Below, piece by piece: positions 51,086 to 59,018 of a DNA stretch of 64,000 bases. Within the stretch, counting starts at the first letter, position 1. The number at the start of each line of letters is the position of its first letter. Origin of the DNA: ZC4RG20 sp036381515. GTDB lineage: Bacteria > Pseudomonadota > Gammaproteobacteria > Steroidobacterales > Rariloculaceae. The stretch lies in the NCBI GenBank assembly GCA_036381515.1, contig DASVCR010000082.1, forward strand, positions 1 to 64,000. Reading direction: 5' to 3'. Below the pieces are notes generated by a model. That model did not search any database, had not been told where the DNA came from, and saw only the letters and a list, made by a program, of their open reading frames with translations. The translations under genes were made by a program, and so were the position numbers.

Positions 51086-51901
51086 ATGGACCGTAAAGTT
51101 TTGCTGATCGGGTTCGGGAACATGGGCCAGGCGCTCGTGCGAGGCTGGCTCGAGCGCGGGATTGCGCCCGCGCGGATCCGCGTCGTGGATCCCGTCGACG
51201 CGTCGCGCGCGGCGGCCGGGCGGCTCGGGATCGACGCGAGCGAGACCGTCGACGAGCGCGCGCTCGCCGCGCGCCCCGACGCCGTCGTGATCGCCGTGAA
51301 GCCGCACCAGGTCGAGGACGCCGTGCGCCCGCTCGCCCCGCTCGCGGACGGCGGCACGCTGTTCGTGTCGATCGCCGCCGGCAAGACGATCACGTCGCTG
51401 ACCCGCGTGCTCGGCGAGCGGGCGGCCGTCGTGCGCGCAATGCCGAACACGCCCGCCGCGATCGGTCGCGGGATGACGGTCATGACGCCGTCCGCCGGCG
51501 TCGCGCCCGCACAACGTGCGCTGGCCGACGAGCTGCTCGGCGCCGTCGGGTCGACGGCGTGGATCGATGACGAGGGGCTGATGGACGCGGTGACGGCGGT
51601 GTCCGGCAGCGGGCCCGCGTACGTGTTCCTGCTGATCGAGTGTCTCACGCGCGCCGGCACGAAGGCCGGCCTCGACCCCGAGCTCGCCGAGCGGCTCGCG
51701 ACGGCCACGGTCGCGGGCGCCGGCGCGTATGCCGAACGCTCCGGCGAGCCGGCGGCGGAGCTCCGCCGGCGCGTCACGAGCCCGAACGGCACGACCGAGG
51801 CGGCGCTGCGCGTGCTGATGGGCGACGGCGGGCTCGACGGGCTCCTCGAGCGCGCCGTGCGCGCGGCCGCGGACCGGAGCCGGGAGCTCTCCGCGGCCTG
51901 A
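51086..51901 (+). CDS. proC: Pyrroline-5-carboxylate reductase ProC
   Basis: A 271-residue enzyme making proline from pyrroline-5-carboxylate with NAD(P)H. Visible are the dinucleotide fold (LLIGFGNMGQALVRGWLERG), VVIAVKPHQVED, RAMPNTPAAIGRGMTVM, and the C-terminal dimerisation domain (VSGSGPAYVFLLIECLTRAG, VTSPNGTTEAALRVL). GGGGAG precedes the ATG. Normal length. Confidence 0.95.
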   Translation: MDRKVLLIGFGNMGQALVRGWLERGIAPARIRVVDPVDASRAAAGRLGIDASETVDERALAARPDAVVIAVKPHQVEDAVRPLAPLADGGTLFVSIAAGKTITSLTRVLGERAAVVRAMPNTPAAIGRGMTVMTPSAGVAPAQRALADELLGAVGSTAWIDDEGLMDAVTAVSGSGPAYVFLLIECLTRAGTKAGLDPELAERLATATVAGAGAYAERSGEPAAELRRRVTSPNGTTEAALRVLMGDGGLDGLLERAVRAAADRSRELSAA

Positions 51902-51920
51902 GCGTGGCGAGGTAAAGCCG

Positions 51921-52376
51921 ATGGCCGGACGCTATTTCGACGAGTTCGAGGTCGGTCAGGTGTTCCGCCATGCCATCAGGCGGACGCTGACGGAGGCCGA
52001 CAACGTGCTGTTCAGCGCGCTGACCCACAACCCGGCGCCGCTCCACATCGACCGCGAGTACATGCGGACGCAGTCCGAGTTCAAGGAGCCGCTGATCAAC
52101 AGCTTCTTCACGCTCGGGCTGATCGTCGGGATCTCGATCCACGAGACGACGCTCGGCACGACGGTCGCGAATCTCGGCCTCACGGACGTGCGGTTCCCGG
52201 CGCCGTTGTTCGCGGGGGATACCGTGCATGTCGAGACCGAGGTGATCGCGATGCGGCCGAGCCGCTCGCGGCCGCACAACGGGATCCTGACGCTCGAGCA
52301 CCGGGGGTACAACCAGCGGGACGTGCTCGTCGCCGTGTGCAGACGGAACGTGCTGATGCTGCGAAAGGCCGGGTAG
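51921..52376 (+). CDS. MaoC-family (hotdog) acyl dehydratase
   Basis: A 151-residue single-hotdog protein: YFDEFEVGQVFRHAIRRTLT, the hydratase motif THNPAPLHIDREYM with the catalytic Asp/His pair, and the C-terminal GYNQRDVLVAVCRRNVLML. This is an R-specific enoyl-CoA hydratase or mesaconyl-type dehydratase; the substrate is not readable. GAGGTAAAG precedes the ATG. It follows proC by 20 bases. Confidence 0.85.
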   Translation: MAGRYFDEFEVGQVFRHAIRRTLTEADNVLFSALTHNPAPLHIDREYMRTQSEFKEPLINSFFTLGLIVGISIHETTLGTTVANLGLTDVRFPAPLFAGDTVHVETEVIAMRPSRSRPHNGILTLEHRGYNQRDVLVAVCRRNVLMLRKAG

Positions 52377-52751
52377 GGGCGGGCAGGAGCGGGGACGACC
52401 CACGCCGGTCGGCGTTGCGCGGGGACGACGCGCTCGGGGATGTCCCGAGCCTTCTCCACGGCTCGATGCCGTCCGCCCGGGCGGGGGCTGCTTTTCGTTC
52501 CGGAGTCAGGGTATTTCGAGGCTCTCCATTAATTTTGGCGAACCGGGCGTGCAGCAGCGCGGGCGGCCGTGGGACAATGACGCACGTCTCGGTTCGGGAA
52601 CTAGTCGCTTGTATTCTTGACCATTACTGTCAGAATGTGGCCGCAGTCGGGGTCAGGTAAGCATCGGAGACGTTCCCAGAGCCGTTCCGGAACGAGGGTG
52701 AGCCGCGGGAGCGTTGACGCTATTAAAGAGGATCAATCCCAAGAGGCGGGC
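52377..52751. other. Intergenic region before the GGDEF-EAL gene
   Basis: About 375 bases with no supported gene. It has a GC-rich self-complementary CCGCCCGGGCGGG and an AT-rich patch (CTCCATTAATTTTGGCG). The frame of the next gene is open from a TTG at 52617, but the residues encoded before 52752 are basic and not domain-like. Confidence 0.35.
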
Positions 52752-55376
52752 GTGGCAACCACCCTTGTTCGCAGGGCGGCGCAGCTACCTCGTGGATACG
52801 GGCTCGATCTGATCTGCACGAAAGTCGCGATCGACTTTCAGTCCATCACGCTCACGAACGCCGAGGAGCGTCTGAAATCCGGGCTGCAGGAGCTTACCGA
52901 CGCCTACGGCGCCGATTCGCTGTTCATCGCGCTGTTCGACGAGGACGCGACCGAGATCGAGACCGTGTACGCCGGGCGGTCGACCTTCTCGACCTGTAAT
53001 CCGGAGGTCCTGAAGGGCCGTGAGCTCGGCGACTTCCCGTGGATTCGCGGCCGGCTCGAGCACCTCAGGCTGCTCGAGATCGAGGACACCGCACGCGCGC
53101 CGCTCGGGCAGCGCCGGGACGCGGAGAACCTCGCGAGCCTCAACGTCGGCGCGATCCTCGTCGTCGGCTTCGATATCCGCGAGCGGCTTGCCGGGATGCT
53201 CGGCATCTGCAGCTCGACGCCGAACCCCGACTGGAGCGCCGACCTGCATCTCGCGCTGAAGCTGATCGGCATGAGCTGCGCGAGCGGGCTCGAGCGCATC
53301 CGCCTCAAGGAGGACCTGCTCACGGTCCAGGAGCGTGACCGCCTCGTCACGAACACGGCGAACGACGGCCTCTGGGACTACGACGTCCGCGACAACTCGA
53401 TGTACTTCTCGCCGCGCTGGCGCGCGATGCTCGGCTACGGCGAGGACGAGCCGATTCCGGAGTGGCGCTTCCTCGTCCATCCGGACGACATGGCGCGCGT
53501 GCAGGCGCAGATCCGCGAGCACCTCGAAGGCAAGACCGAGCTCTTCGAGAGCGTGCACCGGATGCGGCACGCGAACGGCGAGTGGCGCTGGGTGCAGAGC
53601 CGGGTGAAGGGCCGCGTCGACGAGCACGGCCGCTTGCGGCGGCTCGTCGGCGTCGAGACGGACATCACGGAGCGCAAGCTCTACGAGGAGGCGCTCTTCC
53701 GCGAGAAGGAGAGCGCGCAGATCACGCTGCAGTCGATCGGCGACGGTGTCGTGACGACGGATGCCGAGTGTCGCGTGCAGTACCTGAATCCCGTCGCCGA
53801 GGAGCTGACCGGCTGGAAGCTCGACGACGCGGTCGGGCGGCAGATCGACGAGATCTTCCGCGGCTTCCACGAGGAGACGTGCGAGCCGGTCGAGAACCCG
53901 GTCGCGGTCGCGATGCGGCGGAACCGCTCGACGAAGTCCGTCCGGCCGACACTGCTGATCCGCCGCGACGGCAACGAGCTCTACATCGAGAGCACGGCCG
54001 CGCCGATCCGCGATCCGCTCGGCAACGTCACGGGCGGCGTGCTCGTGTTCCACGACGTCAGCGAGTCGCGCGAGCTGAACCGGCGCCTGTCGTATGCGGC
54101 GAGCCACGACATCCTGACCGAGCTCGTGAACCGCCGCGAGTTCGAGAGCCGGCTCGAGCGCGCGCTGAAGAGCGCGAAGGCGCGGGAGACGTCGTACGCG
54201 GTCCTGCACATCGACCTCGACCAGTTCAAGATCGTCAACGACGCGTGCGGGCACGGCGCGGGCGACGAGCTGCTGAAGCAGATCGGCGCGCTGTTGAAGG
54301 CGAAGATCCGCTGGCGCGACACGCTCGCGCGGCTCGGCGGTGACGAGTTCGGCGTGCTGCTCGAGAGCTGCACGATGGATGAGGCGCTGCGCACGGCGGA
54401 GACGCTTCGCGAGCTGATCAACGACTTCAAGTTCGTCTGGGACGATCGAACGTTCCGGCTCGGCGCGAGCATCGGCGTCGTGCCGATCACGCCCGGCACG
54501 GACGACGTCGCGGCGTTGCTGACGGCCGCGGACAGCGCGTGCGCCGCCGCGAAGGACGCGGGCCGCAACCGCGTCTACAGCTATCAGGAGAACGACCTCG
54601 ACCTGATGAAGCGCCGCAAGGAGATGCAGTGGGCGGCGCGGATCAGCAATGCGCTCGAGGAGGGGCGTTTCGAGCTGTTCAGGCAGACGATCCAGCCGCT
54701 CCAGCCGGGCCTCGACACGGGCGCGCACTACGAGCTCCTGCTCCGGATGCGAGACGAGCACGGCGTGCTCGTCTCGCCCGAGCTCTTCATCGCCGCGGCG
54801 GAGCGCTACGGCCTGACGCCGGCGATCGATCGGTGGGTCATCACACAGGCGTTCCGCTGGCTCGTGTCCGAGGCCGACGAGCGGGAGCGGCTCGCGCTCT
54901 GCTCGATCAATCTGTCGGGCCAGAGCCTGGCCGACGAGAAGTTCCTGCCGTTCGTCATCGAGCAGTTTCAGCGCAGCGGGCTCGACGGCCGGCGCATCTG
55001 CTTCGAGATCACCGAGACCGCCGCCATCGCGAGCTACGCGCAGGCGAACCGCTTTATCCACGCGCTGAAGGAGATCGGCTGCAGGTTCGCGCTCGACGAC
55101 TTCGGCACCGGCCTCTCGTCGTTCGGCTACCTGAAGCACTTCCCGGTCGACTTCCTGAAGATCGACGGCAGCTTCGTGAAGGAGATCCTGCACGACCCGA
55201 TCGACCGCGAGATGGTGCGCTCGATCAACGAGATCGGCCACCTGACGGGCAAGCAGACGATCGCCGAGTTCGCCGAGAACCAGGAGATCATCACGATGCT
55301 GCGCGCGATCGGCGTCGACTACGCACAGGGGTACGGCGTCTCGGAGCCGAAGCGCCTCCTCGAAGCCGTCGCGTAA
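52752..55376 (+). CDS. GAF-PAS-PAS-GGDEF-EAL cyclic-di-GMP protein
   Basis: An 874-residue signalling protein. Order: GAF-like sensor (about 25-175, AEERLKSGLQELTDAYGADS), PAS (about 190-315, NTANDGLWDYDVRDNSMYFS with PAC VETDITERK), second PAS (about 320-435, ITLQSIGDGVVTTDAECRVQ), GGDEF (intact LARLGGDEFG) and EAL (YELLLRMRDEHG with DDFGTGLSSFGYLKHFPVDF and KIDGSFV). Both the cyclase motif and the main phosphodiesterase residues are present, so it may make or break c-di-GMP depending on sensor state. No membrane segment. Start uncertain: the GTG at 52752 was chosen for AAGAGGCGG upstream. The repeat array begins two bases after its stop. Confidence 0.9.
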   Translation: MATTLVRRAAQLPRGYGLDLICTKVAIDFQSITLTNAEERLKSGLQELTDAYGADSLFIALFDEDATEIETVYAGRSTFSTCNPEVLKGRELGDFPWIRGRLEHLRLLEIEDTARAPLGQRRDAENLASLNVGAILVVGFDIRERLAGMLGICSSTPNPDWSADLHLALKLIGMSCASGLERIRLKEDLLTVQERDRLVTNTANDGLWDYDVRDNSMYFSPRWRAMLGYGEDEPIPEWRFLVHPDDMARVQAQIREHLEGKTELFESVHRMRHANGEWRWVQSRVKGRVDEHGRLRRLVGVETDITERKLYEEALFREKESAQITLQSIGDGVVTTDAECRVQYLNPVAEELTGWKLDDAVGRQIDEIFRGFHEETCEPVENPVAVAMRRNRSTKSVRPTLLIRRDGNELYIESTAAPIRDPLGNVTGGVLVFHDVSESRELNRRLSYAASHDILTELVNRREFESRLERALKSAKARETSYAVLHIDLDQFKIVNDACGHGAGDELLKQIGALLKAKIRWRDTLARLGGDEFGVLLESCTMDEALRTAETLRELINDFKFVWDDRTFRLGASIGVVPITPGTDDVAALLTAADSACAAAKDAGRNRVYSYQENDLDLMKRRKEMQWAARISNALEEGRFELFRQTIQPLQPGLDTGAHYELLLRMRDEHGVLVSPELFIAAAERYGLTPAIDRWVITQAFRWLVSEADERERLALCSINLSGQSLADEKFLPFVIEQFQRSGLDGRRICFEITETAAIASYAQANRFIHALKEIGCRFALDDFGTGLSSFGYLKHFPVDFLKIDGSFVKEILHDPIDREMVRSINEIGHLTGKQTIAEFAENQEIITMLRAIGVDYAQGYGVSEPKRLLEAVA

Positions 55377-56044
55377 TCGGGGTCAGAGCCCTTTTTCCGC
55401 GGCGCGTAATTGGGGGCAGAGCCCTTTTTCCCTTTTTCCGTTTTTCCCCTTTCTCCCCATTGCCCCGCTTGCCTGTGGCGCCAGAGCCCTTTCTCGTCAC
55501 ACCGACTCCGGAACCACCACCCGCGCGCCCGGAAAGCGGCAAATCGGGGTCAGAGCCTTTTGTTCGACGACTCCGCGGGAAATTGGGGGCGGGGCGAAAC
55601 TAGGGTCAGCTGGGCGAACTAGGGTCAGAGCCCTTTTTGGGTCTGACACCGATTCCGGAATCGCCGCCCGCGCGCCCGAAAAAAGGCTCCGACCCGCCCT
55701 GACCCCCTTCATGAATTGGCGTCAGAGCCCTTATCGTCTGACACCGATTCCGGAACCGACGCCCTGCCCGAAAAAGGGCTCTGACCCCGAATGCTCTGAC
55801 CCCAAATGCAGCCCTACCGCTGATTGAGGCAAAGGGCTCTGACCCCATTTAGAAGGGCTCTGACCCCATTATGAAAAGGGCTGTGACCTCAATTTCTTAA
55901 AAAGGGCTCCGACCCCGTTTTCTTGAAAAGGGATCTGACCCAATCTGACCCCCAACTTCTTGCTGACCCCCAACTCGAAAAAGGCTCTGACCCCAATTCT
56001 CCGCTGAGCCCCGACTCGAAAAAGGGCTCTGACCCCAATTTCCG
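55377..56044. repeat. Dense array of GTCAGAGCCC / GTCTGACACC repeats
   Basis: About 670 bases filled with roughly fifteen variants of an 18-base unit, GGGGTCAGAGCCCTTTTT. Direct copies lie mainly at 55379, 55412, 55481, 55546, 55621 and 55719; inverted copies (AAAAAGGGCTCTGACCCC) at 55771, 55831, 55853, 55874, 55900, 55926, 55980 and 56019. Three copies of a second module of about 40 bases (GTCTGACACCGATTCCGGAA followed by a CCCGCGCGCCCG-type tail) are at 55496, 55641 and 55737. The array lies exactly between the convergent GGDEF-EAL and nadC genes. Confidence 0.9.
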
Positions 56045-56905
56045 CTAGCGGAAGCGCATCGAGAAGTCGATCGCGCGCACGTGCTTCGTCATCGCGCCGA
56101 TCGAGATGAAGTCGACGCCGGTCTCGGCCACGGCGCGCAGCGTGTCGAGGTCGACGCTGCCCGAGGCCTCGAGCTCCTTCGGCCGCGTGCCGGTTGCCGC
56201 CGCATGCGCGTCGCGGATCGCGACGGCTTCGCGCATTCCGTCGAGGTCGAAATCGTCGAGCATCACGCGATGCGCGTCGGTCGCGAGCGCCTCGCGCAGC
56301 TCGTCGACGGTTTCGACCTCGACCTCGATCATCAAATTCGGATTGCGGGCGACGGCACGGCGCACCGCCTCCGTGATGCCGCCCGCCGCGGCGACGTGGT
56401 TCTCCTTGATCAGCACCGCGTCGTAGAGCCCCTGCCGGTGGTTCGATGCGCCGCCGCAGCGGACCGCGTACTTCTGCGCGCGTCGAAGGCCCGGCAGCGT
56501 CTTCCTCGTGTCGAGGATCCGCGCGCGGCTGCCGGCGACGGCCTGCGCGTAACGCCGCGCAGCGGTCGCCGTGCCCGACAACGTCTGCAGGAAGTTGAGC
56601 GCGGTGCGCTCGCCGCTCAGGATCGCGCGGGCCGGGCCGCGGAGCGTGCAGACGGTCGTGTTCGCCGGCACGTCCGCACCCTCGGAGAGCTTCCATTCGA
56701 CGGCGATCGCCGGATCGATCTGCCGGAACACCTCGTCGAACCACGGCGCCCCGCAAAGCACCGCCTGCTCCTTGCAGACGACGAAAGCCTCCGCCATGTG
56801 CTCCGGCTCGATCAGCGCGGCGGTGACGTCGCCCGTGCCGAGGTCCTCGGCGAGCGCGCGGGCGACGTCGGCGGCGATATCGGCGGGAGAGGGCGGCGGC
56901 TGCAT
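56045..56905 (-). CDS. nadC: Nicotinate-nucleotide pyrophosphorylase NadC
   Basis: A 286-residue quinolinate phosphoribosyltransferase of NAD synthesis. It shows ALAEDLGTGDVTAALI, TRKTLPGLRRAQKYAVRCGG, HRQGLYDAVLIKENHVAAAG, and the Glu/Asp-rich VEVETVDELREAL and MLDDFDLDGM segments. The ATG at 56905 gives the normal start; a longer frame adds an unlikely leader. It ends CSMRFR-like (IDFSMRFR) directly at the edge of the repeat array, which its stop codon touches. Confidence 0.95.
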   Translation of the reverse strand: MQPPPSPADIAADVARALAEDLGTGDVTAALIEPEHMAEAFVVCKEQAVLCGAPWFDEVFRQIDPAIAVEWKLSEGADVPANTTVCTLRGPARAILSGERTALNFLQTLSGTATAARRYAQAVAGSRARILDTRKTLPGLRRAQKYAVRCGGASNHRQGLYDAVLIKENHVAAAGGITEAVRRAVARNPNLMIEVEVETVDELREALATDAHRVMLDDFDLDGMREAVAIRDAHAAATGTRPKELEASGSVDLDTLRAVAETGVDFISIGAMTKHVRAIDFSMRFR

Positions 56906-57055
56906 CGGTTCAGGACTCCATGTCCCCGGGCTCGGGACGGCCAGGCCGTCCGGCATAGACGTTCTTCGGGCGCCCAAGGCGCGGCGGCCAGTCTAAACGA
57001 ATCCGCAGGCGATCGCGCAGGGTGCGCTCGAAGCGCGGCGCGGGCGGACCCTCGG

Positions 57056-57655
57056 CTAGACGAAGAACGCGCCGTGCCCGTAGCCGACCATGCTCGCGAG
57101 CATCGGCACGGACAGCATCGTGTTCGTCCTCGACGCGAGGAAAGCGACGCGTCGTGCACGGTTGATCTCGTCCGCGTTGGCCTCGACGAGCCCGAGCACC
57201 TTCTTCTGGTTCGGCCAGATCAGCACCCAGACGTTGAACAGCATGATCGTGCCGAGCCACGCGCCGACGCCGATGATCCACGCGTTCTCCGGCGCACCCT
57301 GATTCAGCCCGAGCATGAACGCGTCGTCGAAGATGCGGTACCGCAGCAGCGCGGCGGCTCCGCTGAGCCACGTGACGACCGCTCCCCACCGGAACCACGC
57401 GAGCGCGCGCGGCGCGACGTACTTCGAGATGCCCGAACCGCCCGGTCCGCCCGTATCGGCCGCGGCCGCGGCGAGGGCCGGCACCTGCACGAAATTGAAG
57501 TAGTAGAGGAGGCCGATCCACACGATGCCCGCGAGCACGTGCACCCAGACGATGAACGTCAGGTCGCTGAAGGCGAACCCGTTGATCAGCCCGACGGCGA
57601 CGGCGAGCACGACGCCGGCCGCGATCGTCCCCCAGATCGAATTCAACGGATTCAT
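57056..57655 (-). CDS. PuuD-type urate-hydroxylase N-terminal membrane protein, without cytochrome domain
   Basis: A 199-residue membrane protein with about five helices: IWGTIAAGVVLAVAVGLING, LTFIVWVHVLAGIVWIGLLY, WFRWGAVVTWLSGAAALLRY and NAWIIGVGAWLGTIMLFNVW followed by PNQKKVLGLVEA. It matches the N-terminal membrane domain of PuuD-like urate hydroxylases (urate oxidase N family), with conserved membrane histidine (HVLAGIVWIG). PuuD proper has a C-terminal cytochrome c domain that is absent here, so the electron acceptor would have to be separate, or the protein does something else. AGGGGAG precedes the ATG. Confidence 0.8.
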   Translation of the reverse strand: MNPLNSIWGTIAAGVVLAVAVGLINGFAFSDLTFIVWVHVLAGIVWIGLLYYFNFVQVPALAAAAADTGGPGGSGISKYVAPRALAWFRWGAVVTWLSGAAALLRYRIFDDAFMLGLNQGAPENAWIIGVGAWLGTIMLFNVWVLIWPNQKKVLGLVEANADEINRARRVAFLASRTNTMLSVPMLASMVGYGHGAFFV

Positions 57656-57908
57656 CGCATCTCCCCTGAAAGGCCCCACGACTCGGCGGCCTTTCCCGCG
57701 GCTTGTTGTCGTTGTCGATGCGGCCGGGACTTGCTCCGGCAGAACGAGTCTAGAAGAATAGGTGACAGATTGTGGCAGTTCAACGATCCGGCCGTCCCCC
57801 GCCTTCCTTCGAGCGCCCGTCCCGGGTCTTCGGAACCGGCGGCCGGCCTGCCGCGCGTCGCGGCGACGGTTACTCCCGGCCGGAGATCGACTGCACGGAG
57901 GACGATCC

Positions 57909-58232
57909 ATGGATGTGAATGACCGGATTCGGAAGCAGCTCGCGGAGCATCCCGTGCTGCTCTACATGAAGGGCACGCCCGATTTCCCGCAGTGCGGCTT
58001 CTCGGCCCAGGCCGTCGCCGCGCTTCGTGCCGTCGGCGCGGAGTTCGCCTACGTGAACGTTTTCGAGGACCCGGAGATACGCGAAGGCCTCAAGGCCTAT
58101 TCGAACTGGCCGACGTTTCCGCAGCTCTACGTGAACGGCGAGCTGATCGGCGGCTGCGATATCACGCTCGAGCTCTATCAGTCGGGCGAGCTCGCAGAGA
58201 TCGTCAAGCAGGCCAAGGCGCCCGCGTCCTGA
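57909..58232 (+). CDS. grxD: Monothiol glutaredoxin GrxD
   Basis: A 107-residue monothiol glutaredoxin: GTPDFPQCGFSAQAV with the CGFS active site (Cys29), WPTFPQLYVNGELIGGCDI for glutathione binding. It carries and delivers [2Fe-2S] clusters with BolA-type partners. The ATG at 57909 gives the canonical N-terminus (MDVNDRIRKQLAEHP). The gene ends six bases before a repeat unit of the GTCAGAGCCC family. Confidence 0.95.
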   Translation: MDVNDRIRKQLAEHPVLLYMKGTPDFPQCGFSAQAVAALRAVGAEFAYVNVFEDPEIREGLKAYSNWPTFPQLYVNGELIGGCDITLELYQSGELAEIVKQAKAPAS

Positions 58233-58238
58233 CGAAAT

Positions 58239-58340
58239 CGGGGTCAGAGCCCCTTAGGGGTCGGAGCCCCTCAGTCCGAGGCTTCGGTCCAGGCCGCCTC
58301 GTGCAGAAGTCGGGGGTCAGACTCCGTCAGTCTGCCCCCC
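58239..58340. repeat. GTCAGAGCCC repeats between grxD and rnt
   Basis: Two tandem 14-base units, GGGGTCAGAGCCCC and GGGGTCGGAGCCCC, follow grxD. A palindromic unit GGGGGTCAGACT-CCGTC-AGTCTGCCCCCC (58312-58340) follows, overlapping the 3' end of rnt. It is the same family as the large array and again fills a convergent gene junction. Confidence 0.85.
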
Positions 58341-59018
58341 CTTGCTCTCGAACACGGGCCGGAAGCGGTTCACGATCCTGCAGAACAGCTCGGCCGTCAT
58401 CTCCGCGTCGTAGAGCGCCGAGTGGGCCTGCGCGTCGTCCCATTCGAGGCCGGCCGCGACGACGGCCCGGCCGAGCACCGTCTGCCCGAACGCGACGCCG
58501 GCGAGCGTCGCCGTGTCGAAGCTCGAGAACGGGTGGAACGGATTGCGCTTGATCATGTTGCGCGCGACGGCCGCGTTCAGGAACTGCAGATCGAAAAAGG
58601 AGTTGTGCCCGACGAGGATCGCCCGGTTGCACTTCTGCTCCTTGACCTCCTTGCGAATCTCCTGAAACAGCCGCCGCAACGCGTCGGCCTCGTCGAGCGC
58701 GGGCCGTAGCGGGTGCCACGGATCGATGCCGGTAACCTGCAGCGACGCAGGCTCGAGGTTCGCGCCCGGAAACGGCTTCACGAGATAGCGCGACTTCTCG
58801 GCGGGCACCAGATCGCCGTGCTCGTTCATGCGCACGAGCACGGCCGCGACCTCGAGCAGCGCGTCCGTCGCGGGATTGAAGCCGCCGGTCTCGACGTCGA
58901 TGACCACGGGCAGGAAGCCGCGGAAACGCTGCGCGATCGCAGAGGTTCCCTCGGCCTCGCGGCTCTGCCCGGCCTCCTCGTCGTCGAGCGGCGCGGAGTG
59001 GTTGCTGCCCGTGCTCAT
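58317..59018 (-). CDS. rnt: Ribonuclease T
   Basis: A 233-residue DEDD 3'-5' exoribonuclease that trims tRNA and other RNA 3' ends: VVIDVETGGFNPATDALLEV (catalytic Asp and Glu), ILVGHNSFFDLQFLNAAVAR, and AHSALYDAEMTAELFCRIVN (late His and Asp). The N-terminal 25 residues are variable and acidic. The ATG overlaps the stop of the aminopeptidase gene (ATGA). The last residues (GGQTDGV) and the stop codon are encoded inside a repeat unit, so the natural end may have been changed by insertion. Confidence 0.94.
   Translation of the reverse strand: MSTGSNHSAPLDDEEAGQSREAEGTSAIAQRFRGFLPVVIDVETGGFNPATDALLEVAAVLVRMNEHGDLVPAEKSRYLVKPFPGANLEPASLQVTGIDPWHPLRPALDEADALRRLFQEIRKEVKEQKCNRAILVGHNSFFDLQFLNAAVARNMIKRNPFHPFSSFDTATLAGVAFGQTVLGRAVVAAGLEWDDAQAHSALYDAEMTAELFCRIVNRFRPVFESKGGQTDGV

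Noticed and set aside
55377..56044. CRISPR array
   Set aside because: Units vary in sequence, spacing and orientation, there are no unique spacers of constant length, and no cas genes are present.
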